NCBI RefSeq assembly: GCF_000019845.1
Contig: NC_010581.1
Span: 558,001-622,000, forward strand
Direction: 5' to 3'
Length of the DNA stretch: 64,000 nucleotides
From: Beijerinckia indica subsp. indica ATCC 9039
Lineage (GTDB): Bacteria > Pseudomonadota > Alphaproteobacteria > Rhizobiales > Beijerinckiaceae
A model generated the notes under the pieces. It was given only the letters and a program-made list of their open reading frames with translations. It did not search any database and had not been told where the DNA came from. The position numbers and the translations under genes are program-made. Shown one piece after another: positions 18,625 to 27,375 of this stretch. The first letter of the stretch is position 1, and every line of letters begins with the position of its first letter.

Positions 18625-19656
18625 TCAATAGCCGCGCACGCTATCGACAGGGTCACGCAAGGGCTCGCCGCGGCGATAGCGGGCAATATTATCGGCGAAT
18701 TTCGCGATCAGCTCCGTGTCGGCTTGATCGGTCATCATCGAAATATGGGGGGTCAGCCGGATGCGGGGATGGGTGTAGAAGGGATGGCCTTCGGGCAGGG
18801 GTTCGGGGTCGGTTACATCAAGGCTTGCGAGGCCTATTCTGCCGTCATCAAGGGCTTCGAGTAGGGCTTTGTCGTCGATCAGGGAACCGCGCGCGACATT
18901 GATCAGATGCAAGCCTTGTTTGGCCTTGGCCAAAGCCGCATGATTGATGAGATGGTCGGTCTGCGGCGTTGCCGGGGCGACCAGAACCGCGAAATCGGCC
19001 CGCGCGAAAACCTCTCCCGCATCAGCGGCACGTTCGACACCTTCAATATCGAAGGGCTTATCGGTGCGGCGCGTGGCGACGACATGAAAACCGAGTGCCA
19101 AGGCTAGTTCTGCAATCCTTTGGCCGATCGCGCCGAAGCCCACGAGACCCAGGGTCGTACCCGCAAGACGGCGACCGACGATATTGGTAGGGATGCTGCC
19201 CTTGGGCAGGCCGGCAATGTCGCGCGTCGTTTTCTTCTTATCCTTCCATTCTTGCGGGTTCGTGACCCACAGTTCGGGAAGATGGCGCGCAGAGGCAAAA
19301 ATTGTCGCCAGCACGAATTCCGCGATCGGTTGCGCCGAGGGACCGCGCGCGCAGGTGACGGTTGGGCCGTTGAAAATCCAGCGTGGATAGCCATCGATGC
19401 CGGCTGAAATTAATTGAATCCAGCGAATGGAGCCTGGCCAGCTCTTGGGGACGACAGTCCAGGACCGGGCCACCGAGCCATGGGTCGGGGCGGCGAAGAC
19501 GACCTCCGCATCGGTCGCGCGTTCATCGAGTGGTCCAGGCGGCACGTCGATGAAGGTCAGGCCTTCAACCTCTCGGGCGATCCGGGCATTGAGCTCAGCC
19601 CCTAATTGACTGGCGACCAGAAGCGGCCGCACCTTGCTGTTCACGATCTGGTTCAT
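18625..19656 (-). CDS. D-2-hydroxyacid dehydrogenase, phosphoglycerate-dehydrogenase-like
   Basis: A 343-residue NAD-binding oxidoreductase. The Rossmann motif LGLVGFGAIGQRIAEL is near residues 173-188, the catalytic Arg in INVARGSLID near 255-264, Glu in VTDPEPLPEGHP, and His in LTPHISM. A non-standard insertion with WKDKKKTTRDIAG precedes the Rossmann domain. Substrate unknown. It sits 36 bp after the acyl-CoA-dehydrogenase-like gene and is probably in the same transcript as the upstream sulfonate binding protein, so a role in handling a carbon skeleton left after desulfonation is possible but not shown. Confidence 0.85.
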   Translation of the reverse strand: MNQIVNSKVRPLLVASQLGAELNARIAREVEGLTFIDVPPGPLDERATDAEVVFAAPTHGSVARSWTVVPKSWPGSIRWIQLISAGIDGYPRWIFNGPTVTCARGPSAQPIAEFVLATIFASARHLPELWVTNPQEWKDKKKTTRDIAGLPKGSIPTNIVGRRLAGTTLGLVGFGAIGQRIAELALALGFHVVATRRTDKPFDIEGVERAADAGEVFARADFAVLVAPATPQTDHLINHAALAKAKQGLHLINVARGSLIDDKALLEALDDGRIGLASLDVTDPEPLPEGHPFYTHPRIRLTPHISMMTDQADTELIAKFADNIARYRRGEPLRDPVDSVRGY

Positions 19657-19692
19657 GCTTCACCCTTTCGATCGGTGTCCCGGCTGCTCGCG

Positions 19693-20916
19693 TCAGGCGA
19701 CCTCTCGCAAAGCCCGGCTGGCAAAGGCATCACGGCCGGCGCTGGTTAGAATGACATCGTTTTGTGGCGTGTGAATGCGGCTGCACAGGACATCACGATA
19801 ATGACGCTCGAGTGGATTCGAACGGGTCAGGCCAGGGTTGCCGGACAGTTCCAGCGCATGTTCCACGGCCTCGATGGCGTTTTTCGTGACGATATATTTG
19901 GTGAAATTGCAGTCCCTGACGGAAGGGTAATCGCCCCGGTCGGTAGCTTCGGCGATCTTTTGCAGGATGATCGCATTGCTGAATAAAAGCGCGTCGATGA
20001 CGCCGGCGGCCTCCTGGAAGCGTGACAGGCTTGCGAGCGGCGCTCCGAGATTGGCGGGCACGCGTTCATTGGCGAACTCAGCAAACCAGTCGCGGGCGCC
20101 TTGCGCGACGCCATCATAAAGGGAGGCGACGAGGACCGTCATCCAGGCCATTTGATCGGGATCAAAACCGCGCGCCCAAGCTGCCGGCGGGCGCAGATCG
20201 ACGGCATGGTCGAGGGGAATGAGAACATCCTCGAAAATGACTTCGTGGCTGCCGCTCGCGCGCATGCCGAGATGATCCCAGCTTTCGATGATTTTGACGC
20301 CGGGCGTGTCGCGATGGACGAGGAACGGGCCGACACTCGGATTGTCGTCATCGGTGCGGCCCCAGACGGAAAGCCAGGTCAAGGCAGGAATGCCGGTCGA
20401 ATAGAGCTTATGGCCTGAAAGGCGCCAGCCTTCCGGCGTCCGGCGGGCGATCGTATTGGGCAGGCCGCCGCGAGCCGGGGTGCCGAGCTCGGGCTCGACG
20501 CGCAGGGAATTGATAAGAGCGCCATTCTCCACCGCATCGCGCTGGACGCGCTCGCGCAAAGAAGCGGGCCAGCGATCATCGCGGGCAAGATGAATATGAT
20601 GGACATATTGCATGACGAGGACAAGCGCGGTCGAAGGGTCGCCTTGGCCGATCGCTCGGATGATCCTGGCCGCCAGAGATAAAGTGACCTCGCCACCGCC
20701 GAAGGCCGAGGGGACGCCGCCGCCGAAAATTTTGGGGACAGTCAGGCCGAGAAGACCCAGCTCACGCAGGCGAGCAATATTTTCAAAGGCGAAAGAGGCC
20801 TGACGGTCGTGTTCCGCCGCGCGCCCGGAAAATTCCGCCGTCAGGGAAGCGAGGATGGGATCGAGATCGGAGATCGCGGAAAGAGGAGACGCAAGGTCGG
20901 GGGAAGAGTGCGTCAT
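19693..20916 (-). CDS. Acyl-CoA dehydrogenase-like flavoprotein (SfnB/DszC type, organosulfur acquisition)
   Basis: A 407-residue protein of the acyl-CoA dehydrogenase fold: a helical N-terminal domain with LRELGLLGLTVPKIFGGG, a middle beta domain with GWRLSGHKLYSTGIPALTWL and GMRASGSHEVIFEDV, and a C-terminal helical bundle. Members in sulfonate/sulfone clusters use reduced flavin as oxygenases (DszC, SfnB) rather than acting on CoA esters. Its start is five bases after the stop of the periplasmic binding protein gene, which supports an organosulfur role. ATG 20916 gives the expected N-terminus. No flavin reductase gene is seen in the window. Confidence 0.82.
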   Translation of the reverse strand: MTHSSPDLASPLSAISDLDPILASLTAEFSGRAAEHDRQASFAFENIARLRELGLLGLTVPKIFGGGVPSAFGGGEVTLSLAARIIRAIGQGDPSTALVLVMQYVHHIHLARDDRWPASLRERVQRDAVENGALINSLRVEPELGTPARGGLPNTIARRTPEGWRLSGHKLYSTGIPALTWLSVWGRTDDDNPSVGPFLVHRDTPGVKIIESWDHLGMRASGSHEVIFEDVLIPLDHAVDLRPPAAWARGFDPDQMAWMTVLVASLYDGVAQGARDWFAEFANERVPANLGAPLASLSRFQEAAGVIDALLFSNAIILQKIAEATDRGDYPSVRDCNFTKYIVTKNAIEAVEHALELSGNPGLTRSNPLERHYRDVLCSRIHTPQNDVILTSAGRDAFASRALREVA

Positions 20917-20921
20917 GCAGT

Positions 20922-21947
20922 TTATTTCTCCGTTATGTGGGTCTCGACGAGGACCGGATTGAAACTGCGGTCCCATAATGCGGCCACTTGGACAGGCTTG
21001 GGAATGAGCCCTGCGGCGTAAAACACGTCGGCGACATCCTGCTGTGAACGAATGGCTGCGTCATCGACCGGGCCGATCTGCCAGGGCGCGCTTTGATTGC
21101 GCAATTCTTCCAGGATGAAGTCCTGGGGTAAGCCCAAAGCTTTAGCCTCGATCGGCGCCCAGACTTCGTGGTGTGTATTGAGCCAGCCGAAGGAGCGCTT
21201 CCATTGGACCAGGAATTCGGCGATTTCGGCATGCCGGACGGGATCGGCGATGGCGTCGACATGAGCGGCGATCGTGTAATTGCCTGATAGATAGCCGAGC
21301 GCGGTTTTCAAAATACGCGCGCCTTCATTATGGACCGCCAGCGAGACCGAATAGCCGTAGATCGCCCAGGCATCCAGCGCGCCGCGCGTGAAGGCCGCCT
21401 GCCCATCGGCGGGAGAGAGGTTGACGAGCGTGATATCATTGAAGCTCAAGCCGGCTTCGGCTAGCATTTTGAGCAGGAAATAATGGCATGTCGTGGAGCG
21501 GACATAACCGACGCGCTTGCCTTTCAAATCGGCTATCGAAGCAATCTTCGACTCGCGCGGGACCAGCACGACCTGTTGATTGACATCACCCTTTATGACC
21601 GCGATGAGCCGGAATTTCGGATCGGCATTGGCGATGAAGATCGGCGGAATCTCACTCATCGCGCCTATATCGAGCGCATTGGCGTTCAAGGCTTCGGCGG
21701 CCAATTTGCCACTGCCAAATTCCGAATAGGCGATGGGATGGGACGGCGGGGTCACACCGGAGGAAGCAAAGAGAAGTTCAGGATCAAAACGGCCCTTGGA
21801 GCGGGCAACCCGCAAAGGCTTTTCCCCGCTTGCCAAGGCGAGGCCAGGACCGAGCGCGGAGGCTCCCAATGCGGTTGTCGCGGCGGCTCCTTGCAGCAGA
21901 AGGCGTCGGCTGAGACCAGTGCTTATCACGGGCAAGATTTTCGACAT
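20922..21947 (-). CDS. Aliphatic-sulfonate-type ABC substrate-binding protein (orphan)
   Basis: A 341-residue periplasmic binding protein of the SsuA/TauA class. The N-terminus has a twin-arginine-like signal (SRRLLLQGAAATTALG). The mature part shows SEIPPIFIANADPKFRLIAV, a LKGKRVGYVRSTTCHYFLLK lobe and SPADGQAAFTRGALDAWAIY, typical of sulfonate and nitrate binding proteins. No permease or ATPase is adjacent. It leads the operon with the SfnB/DszC-like gene and is divergent from a LysR gene that probably controls it. RBS AGGAG precedes the ATG. Confidence 0.85.
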   Translation of the reverse strand: MSKILPVISTGLSRRLLLQGAAATTALGASALGPGLALASGEKPLRVARSKGRFDPELLFASSGVTPPSHPIAYSEFGSGKLAAEALNANALDIGAMSEIPPIFIANADPKFRLIAVIKGDVNQQVVLVPRESKIASIADLKGKRVGYVRSTTCHYFLLKMLAEAGLSFNDITLVNLSPADGQAAFTRGALDAWAIYGYSVSLAVHNEGARILKTALGYLSGNYTIAAHVDAIADPVRHAEIAEFLVQWKRSFGWLNTHHEVWAPIEAKALGLPQDFILEELRNQSAPWQIGPVDDAAIRSQQDVADVFYAAGLIPKPVQVAALWDRSFNPVLVETHITEK

Positions 21948-22047
21948 CGGCGGCTCCTGAAGGTACGGCGATGGTGTGAACCGCCGCTTGGCAGTCGAGC
22001 TCGCGCGCCTTGGTCTAGGTAGGGCGCGAATATATCTATATACATTA

Positions 22048-22063
22048 TAGATTTTATAATCTA
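22048..22063. promoter_or_regulatory. Inverted repeat in the ssuA-like/lysR divergent promoter
   Basis: TAGATT (22048-22053) and AATCTA (22058-22063) with a 4-bp spacer lie in a very AT-rich stretch between the divergent binding-protein and LysR genes. The position suits a LysR-type operator. Confidence 0.5.
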
Positions 22064-22128
22064 GTATCGGGAAGCAAACCGAGAGAATATTTCGTAATTT
22101 TCAAGCCGATGGTTGGAAAAGCTCAAGC

Positions 22129-23079
22129 ATGCGCCTGACAAATCTCGACATGGATCTGTTGCGGACCCTATCCGTGGCCAGCGAACTCGGAGGACTGGGG
22201 CGCGCCGCCGAACGTCTCGGGCGCTCGCCTTCTGCCATCAGCCTGCAGATGCACAAGCTGGAGGAACAGGTCGGCAAGACCTTGTTCCGTAAACAAGGTC
22301 GCGGCATTTCTTTGACCGATGCCGGTGATCTCCTGCTCGGCTATGCGCGACGAATCCTGGCCCTGAACGACGAGGCCTTGGCCGCCACGCGGGGTGTCGG
22401 CGTCGAGGGGATCGTGCGGCTTGGCGTGCCTTTCGACCTCACTTCGGAATGGCTGCCGAAAGTGCTGGCGCGTTTCAGCGAAGCTTATCCGAGGGTCCAT
22501 ATCGAATTGCGGACCGATCGCAGCGTGGAGCTTTTGCAGCTTTATAATCAGGATCTTCTGGATCTGACTTTAGCCTTTGGGCCGGTCGAGCGGCCCGGCG
22601 CCTCCTTCGTGGCCGAAGTGCCGGTGCGCTGGATCGGCAGCACCGGATTTCGCCTCGACAAAAACCAGGACGTGCCCTTGATTCTGCTCGATCCGCCATG
22701 CTGGTTCCGGCAAACTGGTATTGACGCGCTCGATCGCCACCAGACCGCCTGGCGTCTCGCCTTCACGAGCCCGAGCCTTGCAGGCCTGTGGGCGGCGACA
22801 GAGGCCGGGCTTGGCATTACCGTGCGCACGCCGCTGGGCATGCCGCGCTCCTTGAGCGCGCTTGATCCTGATCATGGTCTGCCCGATCTGCCCCGCGTCT
22901 CTATCGTCCTTTACAATAGTGCCAGGCGCTATCCGCATCTGACATCGTTTCTGGAAACGATCCTTGTCGAAACCCTGGAATCGGCTTTGCCGAGCGGCAG
23001 TCTGCAGACCGTCGCCTCGCGCTCGATGTGTATCCCCCCGGCACGGGGTAAAACCTCGCTGGCTCTGTCTTCGAATTGA
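22129..23079 (+). CDS. LysR family transcriptional regulator
   Basis: A 316-residue regulator. The N-terminal winged helix-turn-helix is seen in LLRTLSVASELGGLGRAAER and SPSAISLQMHKLEEQVGKTL, and the periplasmic-binding-protein-like effector domain follows from about residue 90 (GIVRLGVPFDL). It is divergent from the sulfonate-type binding protein gene, so it most likely regulates that operon in response to sulfur supply or the substrate. Confidence 0.9.
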   Translation: MRLTNLDMDLLRTLSVASELGGLGRAAERLGRSPSAISLQMHKLEEQVGKTLFRKQGRGISLTDAGDLLLGYARRILALNDEALAATRGVGVEGIVRLGVPFDLTSEWLPKVLARFSEAYPRVHIELRTDRSVELLQLYNQDLLDLTLAFGPVERPGASFVAEVPVRWIGSTGFRLDKNQDVPLILLDPPCWFRQTGIDALDRHQTAWRLAFTSPSLAGLWAATEAGLGITVRTPLGMPRSLSALDPDHGLPDLPRVSIVLYNSARRYPHLTSFLETILVETLESALPSGSLQTVASRSMCIPPARGKTSLALSSN

Positions 23080-23202
23080 TACGTTGTATTCAACCGCGCA
23101 TACGATGTTGAAAACGGAAGTGTGTCCTCGTGATCCCTTGATTAGTGGGCTCGATCCCGCTTTCTCCGGATTGGGGCTCTCGGCTTTCAGGGTGATGGTA
23201 GA

Positions 23203-24177
23203 TCATCGCGTGTCATCTGAAGCGATAGACGCGTTGAAACGGGTATCGAATGACAGGGCCGCATCGAGCCGTTTGGGAATGATGCCGGCACCGAAATAGA
23301 CGTCGGCGGTTTTCTGTTGTTCATTGGTGATCGCGCCGTCGATCAGCTCCGGGGTTGCATTCATCCGCTTGAGGGCAAGGAGGGCGACTTCGACCGGAAA
23401 GCCGGTTTCCTTCGACCAGACCTCGGCGTAATCTTGTAAATGCGTCTTTGCCCAGCGGTGAGCACGCGATAGGCGATGAATGAAATCCGCGAGCTGCGTG
23501 GCATTGCTCGCGATGGCCTTGTCGGACGCGACGAGATAGCCGAGCCCGCTCAAAAAGCCTTTGCCGCCGTCGATGATGATGTGGGACCCGTCCTGGATTT
23601 CCGTCAGAGCCGTATAAGGCTCCCAGGTTGCCCAGGCCTCGACAGAGCCCGATTTCAGGGCGGCGCGGGAATCGGCGGGGCTGAGAAAGACCGGTTTCAC
23701 GTCTTGCGGCGAAAGGGTCGCGGCGTCGAGTGTCTTGACCAGGATGTAATGGCCGATCGAACCGCGTCCGGTCGCTATGCTTTTCCCCTTGAGATCGGCG
23801 GGCGCGTGAATGGCGGAATTGGCGCTGGCGACAATCGCTGTATTGCTGCCATCCGAACGATAGGCATAGACGGCCTTGATGGGGGCGGCGGCGGCCGCGG
23901 CGAAAACGAAGGGACCATCGCCGACACCGCCGGCATCGATGGCACCCGTCCGCAAAGCCTCGAGCAATGGCGCCGCCGCTGGAAAAACCAGCCATTCGAT
24001 CCGATAGGGCAAGTCGCCGAGAACATTGGCGGCCGCCATGAGGGCGTGCAGACCGCCTTTCTGATCGCCGATCCGCAAAACGCTATCGGCATTCGTTGCC
24101 TGATCGGCGGCCAAGGGTGTGACCGTGAACAGGAACACGCTCAAAAATGAAAGGATCAGAGGGAGACGACGAGCCAT
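23203..24177 (-). CDS. Sulfonate/nitrate-type ABC substrate-binding protein (second orphan)
   Basis: A 324-residue exported binding protein: a Sec signal (LPLILSFLSVFLFTVTPLAA) followed by VLRIGDQKGGLHALMAAAN, GAIDAGGVGDGPFVFA and SVEAWATWEPYTALTE, all typical of the SsuA class. It shares the general layout of the 20922-21947 protein but has clearly diverged. It is separated from exbD by a terminator, so it has its own promoter. No membrane components are adjacent. ATG 24177 was chosen to place the signal sequence at the N-terminus. Confidence 0.85.
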   Translation of the reverse strand: MARRLPLILSFLSVFLFTVTPLAADQATNADSVLRIGDQKGGLHALMAAANVLGDLPYRIEWLVFPAAAPLLEALRTGAIDAGGVGDGPFVFAAAAAAPIKAVYAYRSDGSNTAIVASANSAIHAPADLKGKSIATGRGSIGHYILVKTLDAATLSPQDVKPVFLSPADSRAALKSGSVEAWATWEPYTALTEIQDGSHIIIDGGKGFLSGLGYLVASDKAIASNATQLADFIHRLSRAHRWAKTHLQDYAEVWSKETGFPVEVALLALKRMNATPELIDGAITNEQQKTADVYFGAGIIPKRLDAALSFDTRFNASIASDDTR

Positions 24178-24263
24178 GCGGGATGCAATCGTGTGATGAC
24201 CGGGACTATGTGTCTGCGATGGGAAAAGCGCCCGCTGGAAAAGCAGGCGCCAAGAGACAAGCG

Positions 24264-24299
24264 AAAAAAACCGGCGCTCGTGTGGGGCCGAGCGCCGGT
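24264..24299 (-). terminator. Rho-independent terminator of tonB-exbB-exbD
   Basis: Read on the minus strand, an 11-bp stem ACCGGCGCTCG/CGAGCGCCGGT (24289-24299 with 24270-24280) is followed by seven T residues, eight bases after the exbD stop. This is a textbook structure. Confidence 0.9.
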
Positions 24300-24307
24300 G
24301 CGAGAGA

Positions 24308-24775
24308 TCAGGGAGCAGGTGCTGGAGCCGGCGTCGACGCGGCCGGGCTTGGCGTTGCGGCACCCGGAGCCTCGGAGACAAGCGCGACCTTGGTGTATCC
24401 TGCCGAATTGATGAGGCCCATGACCTCGATCACTTTGCCATAGGCGATGGCCTTGTCACCGCGCACATGAATGCGCCGGTCCTTGCTCTCGGCATTCTGT
24501 CCGAGCACATAGATGAGTTCCTCGGGCGCGACTTCCGCTTGATCAACGAAGAACTTGCCTGCCGCGTCGATGCTGACGGCGATGGGTGGCTTTTGTTCGT
24601 TCAGCGGCTTGGTCTGCGCCTTTGGCAGATCGACGGGCACACCGGTCGCCATCAAGGGCGCTGCGACCATGAACACAATGAGGAGCACGAGCATCACGTC
24701 GACCAACGGCGTGACATTCATATCGCTCATGGGGGCGGCTTCGCCCCCATCGGCTTTAGGCGACGCGAAGGCCAC
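24308..24775 (-). CDS. exbD: TonB system transport protein ExbD
   Basis: A 155-residue inner-membrane protein with one transmembrane helix ([20 protein letters not shown], residues about 25-44) containing the essential Asp, followed by a periplasmic domain ([31 protein letters not shown]). The C-terminus is an Ala/Pro-rich tail. With ExbB it uses the proton gradient to drive TonB. It starts at GTG 24775, inside the last codons of exbB (20-nt overlap), after a GGAGAG. Confidence 0.9.
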   Translation of the reverse strand: MAFASPKADGGEAAPMSDMNVTPLVDVMLVLLIVFMVAAPLMATGVPVDLPKAQTKPLNEQKPPIAVSIDAAGKFFVDQAEVAPEELIYVLGQNAESKDRRIHVRGDKAIAYGKVIEVMGLINSAGYTKVALVSEAPGAATPSPAASTPAPAPAP

Positions 24776-25496
24776 TGCGCTCTCCTTTCTTGGACAATTG
24801 TCGGGACAATTCGATCTCGAACACGTTGATGAAGGCGGACAGCTTCTTGCTGTATTTGCTGATGTCCGTGCCGATGCGGTTGTAGAAGACGACCGCCGGG
24901 ATGGCAGCGACGAGGCCGAGAGCGGTGGCGAAGAGCGCCTCGGCGATACCGGGGGCCACGACCGACAGGCTGGTATTGTTGGAAGCAGCGATGCCCTGGA
25001 AGGAATTCATGATGCCCCAGACCGTGCCAAACAGTCCGACGAAGGGCGCGACGGCGCCAATCGTGGCAAGGCCAGGCAATTGGCTCTGCAATTGATCGAT
25101 GGCGTGGGAACTCGCGAGATGCGCGACACGATGTATGCGCTCCTGCAAGCTATCGCGCTGGCCATCGGTGTAGATGAGATCGGCGGAACGCGCATGTTCC
25201 TCGATCATGGCCTTGTAGACACTCACGAAAGGATCATTGGCGGGAGCCTTGTCGAAGCTCTCGGCGAGCGTTGCGACCGGCAGGCCTTCCTGCACGCTTT
25301 TCAGCAATTTGGCGGCGCGTTTCTGCAACACGCTCAAACGGATCAATTTGTTGAAAATGACCACCCAGCCCCAGGCGGATGCGAGGACCAGCAGGATCAT
25401 CACTGTTTTGACGACGCTGTCGGCCTGTAAAAACAATTCAACCGGTGACAGGACATGAGCGGCGGCGGGCGCCGCTCCGGAAACTGGATCACTCAT
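24756..25496 (-). CDS. exbB: TonB system proton channel ExbB (MotA/TolQ/ExbB family)
   Basis: A 246-residue membrane protein with three transmembrane segments: [20 protein letters not shown] near the N-terminus, and two C-terminal segments around [20 protein letters not shown] and [17 protein letters not shown]. The [10 protein letters not shown] motif is the family signature. It forms the proton channel with ExbD and energises TonB-dependent outer-membrane receptors such as the one at 48875-51373. It is in the tonB-exbB-exbD operon. Confidence 0.92.
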   Translation of the reverse strand: MSDPVSGAAPAAAHVLSPVELFLQADSVVKTVMILLVLASAWGWVVIFNKLIRLSVLQKRAAKLLKSVQEGLPVATLAESFDKAPANDPFVSVYKAMIEEHARSADLIYTDGQRDSLQERIHRVAHLASSHAIDQLQSQLPGLATIGAVAPFVGLFGTVWGIMNSFQGIAASNNTSLSVVAPGIAEALFATALGLVAAIPAVVFYNRIGTDISKYSKKLSAFINVFEIELSRQLSKKGERSGLRVA

Positions 25497-25636
25497 CGAT
25501 CAACCTCTTCGAAGTGGGAGAAACAGGACTATTCACGGAGCCAACAGGGTTTGGTCGGATCTGCGAGAGAAGAAAGCGCCGTTTCGACGGGCCTGTGGGG
25601 ACTCTTCTCCGCTCGACCAAGCGGGTCTGACCGGCT

Positions 25637-26464
25637 TCAATGGAGGCGATAGGCAATAGCGCCGGAGAGAGAGACGGGCCGGTTGACACCGGGCGGCGGC
25701 GGGAAAGGCGCAGCGCGGGCAAGGGCATCCGAAGCGGCGGCGTCGAAGGCCGGATTGCCGGACGATGTAATGCTTTTTGAAATGAGCTGGCCCGTGGGGC
25801 TGATGACGATGCGATAGGGAACACGGCCACTGGCGCCAGCCGCCAAGGCGGCGCGGGGATAATTATTGCCGGCCGATCTGGCGATACGCGCCTGGACGAG
25901 ATTGGCATAGCCGGAGGGAATGGCGCCCGCTGGGATGGGGCCGCCGGCGCCGGCCCCACCGGCTGGTACACCGGGATGACCGCCAGCGGTGGCGGCCTTT
26001 GGCGCGGCGGCTTTCGGTGGCGGCGGCTTTTTCTCGACCTTCTTGACGGGAGGCTTCGGCTGTACGGGCTTGGGTGGCTCGACGGGGGCGACGGGTTCCG
26101 GCTCGACGGCGGGCGGCGGCGCCAGATCCTGTGTCGGCGGTGTCGGTTCCTCGACGGGCGGCGGCTCTTCGACTGGGGGCTGTTCAGGCTGCTGCTCGGC
26201 CGCGGGGGCTTGTTCCCCGGCGGGTGCGGCAGGTTCGATCACCAATTCCAACGGCTCTTCGGGAGGCACTTCCACCGGCTTGGCGGTATAGGTCACGACC
26301 GCGGCCAGAGCCAGGGCATAGACCAGAAGGACGAGGCCGGTGGTGCGATAGGACGGCTTTTGCGGCTCAGGGAGCAAAAGCCCTTGCGCGCCGCCTTCAG
26401 GCTGAAACAGACCATTCGCCTGATCAGAATAGGTGGGAAAATTTGGAGCGAGAGCAGCCGTCAT
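25637..26464 (-). CDS. tonB: TonB energy-transducing protein
   Basis: A 275-residue protein with one N-terminal membrane helix (TTGLVLLVYALALAAVVTYT, about residues 41-60), a long Pro/Glu/Lys-rich periplasm-spanning linker (EQQPEQPPVEEPPPVEEPTP and PKPVQPKPPVKK), and a C-terminal TonB domain (YPRAALAAGASGRVPYRIVI, ending in RLH). It couples the ExbBD motor to outer-membrane receptors. Its placement next to two sulfonate-type binding proteins suggests a dedicated set for organosulfur uptake rather than only iron. It is the first gene of the operon. Confidence 0.92.
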   Translation of the reverse strand: MTAALAPNFPTYSDQANGLFQPEGGAQGLLLPEPQKPSYRTTGLVLLVYALALAAVVTYTAKPVEVPPEEPLELVIEPAAPAGEQAPAAEQQPEQPPVEEPPPVEEPTPPTQDLAPPPAVEPEPVAPVEPPKPVQPKPPVKKVEKKPPPPKAAAPKAATAGGHPGVPAGGAGAGGPIPAGAIPSGYANLVQARIARSAGNNYPRAALAAGASGRVPYRIVISPTGQLISKSITSSGNPAFDAAASDALARAAPFPPPPGVNRPVSLSGAIAYRLH

Positions 26465-26534
26465 GGTGGTTCAAACCCACGAAAAGTTCCATTATTAATA
26501 CACTATATTACTAGAAATATAAAACAAGTGGATT

Positions 26535-26549
26535 TATTGCAATGCAATA
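26535..26549. promoter_or_regulatory. 15-bp palindrome upstream of tonB
   Basis: TATTGCA-A-TGCAATA is a perfect palindrome 71-85 bp upstream of the tonB start in an AT-rich stretch. It is a candidate operator; I cannot match it with confidence to Fur, Irr, RirA or CysB sites. Confidence 0.5.
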
Positions 26550-26680
26550 GTCCAGAATCCTCATCAATTCATCAACCATGCGAATGGGATGGCCTATTAA
26601 GCTTTGTTTTTCAATGGAGTAGAGAGTCATTATGGCATGGCGCCGCGTGATCGTGGTGAAATTGGGCGTTTAGGGACCGG

Positions 26681-26902
26681 GCCGGTCTCGCCGAGTTCGA
26701 GCGCGAGCTGATCATCGAACGCACCCGCACCGGCCTCGGCTTGCGCGCGGACGGCATGGCGGACGACCGTTCAAGATGACGCCCGCCAAGCTCAACCTTG
26801 CGCAAGCGGTGGGGTAAGCCCAAGGTCGCCGAGCTTTGCGCCAAGCGCGGCATCCCCCAACAGACGCTTTACCGGCACGTCACGCCGGACGGGCAACTCT
26901 GA
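26681..26902 (+). pseudogene. Broken serine recombinase (Tn3-type resolvase) C-terminal part
   Basis: Reading three successive frames recovers the C-terminal half of a resolvase: AGLAEFERELIIERTRTGL, then after a shift GRPFKMTPAKLNLAQA, then after another shift [20 protein letters not shown] ending VTPDGQL. The catalytic N-terminal domain is missing and at least two frameshifts are present. It marks a former mobile element at this site. Its end overlaps the antisense 3' end of the EVE-domain gene. Confidence 0.85.
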
Positions 26903-27375
26903 CCGATGGCGAGAAGCTGTTCTCGCGTCTGAGCCTCCGATTCTCCGCAATCCGGCATCATCGCCGTTGCGATCAGTTCGGCATCCTCGATGGTAATCTC
27001 GAACAATCCGAACCGGAAGCGGTAGCCCCAATTCCTGTCCCCGTGTGTGAACGCCAGCCGGTCGAGCAGCGGCCTGATCGGTGCGTCACGCGACGAAGAC
27101 CATCGAACCTCACGTCGCCATGGCTTGAACCCGGTTGTCATTTCGACCTGATAGGGCATTCCCTCGCAGACAGTGCCGATAGCGGTGAAAGCCTGGAGGC
27201 GGTCCTTGCACCCGAAGCGTATCATCGGTGAATAGTAAATGATCCGATCGCCAGGAGCGACCCGTCGGAGGGACGCGGCCTTCCCGTGGCAGACCTGCAT
27301 GATGCCGAGCGTTCGACCGAGCGCGACATGCTCGGCCGAGGCGACGGCAATCCAATGGCGCGCCGGGGCGCTCAC
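26869..27375 (-). CDS. EVE domain-containing protein (UPF0310)
   Basis: A 168-residue protein with the EVE/PUA-like fold: [20 protein letters not shown] at the N-terminus, [20 protein letters not shown], then [19 protein letters not shown] and [16 protein letters not shown] domains bind modified bases in DNA or RNA. Translation likely begins at GTG 27375, which overlaps the stop of the VOC gene as GTGA. The longer frame to 27495 is N-terminal noise inside that gene. The extreme 3' end runs into the resolvase relic, so the last 10 or so residues may not be native. Confidence 0.85.
   Translation of the reverse strand: MSAPARHWIAVASAEHVALGRTLGIMQVCHGKAASLRRVAPGDRIIYYSPMIRFGCKDRLQAFTAIGTVCEGMPYQVEMTTGFKPWRREVRWSSSRDAPIRPLLDRLAFTHGDRNWGYRFRFGLFEITIEDAELIATAMMPDCGESEAQTREQLLAIGQSCPSGVTCR

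Noticed and set aside
19693..20916. Beta-oxidation acyl-CoA dehydrogenase
   Set aside because: No other fatty-acid genes are near, and the gene begins five bases after a sulfonate-type binding protein, which fits the SfnB/DszC-type branch better.
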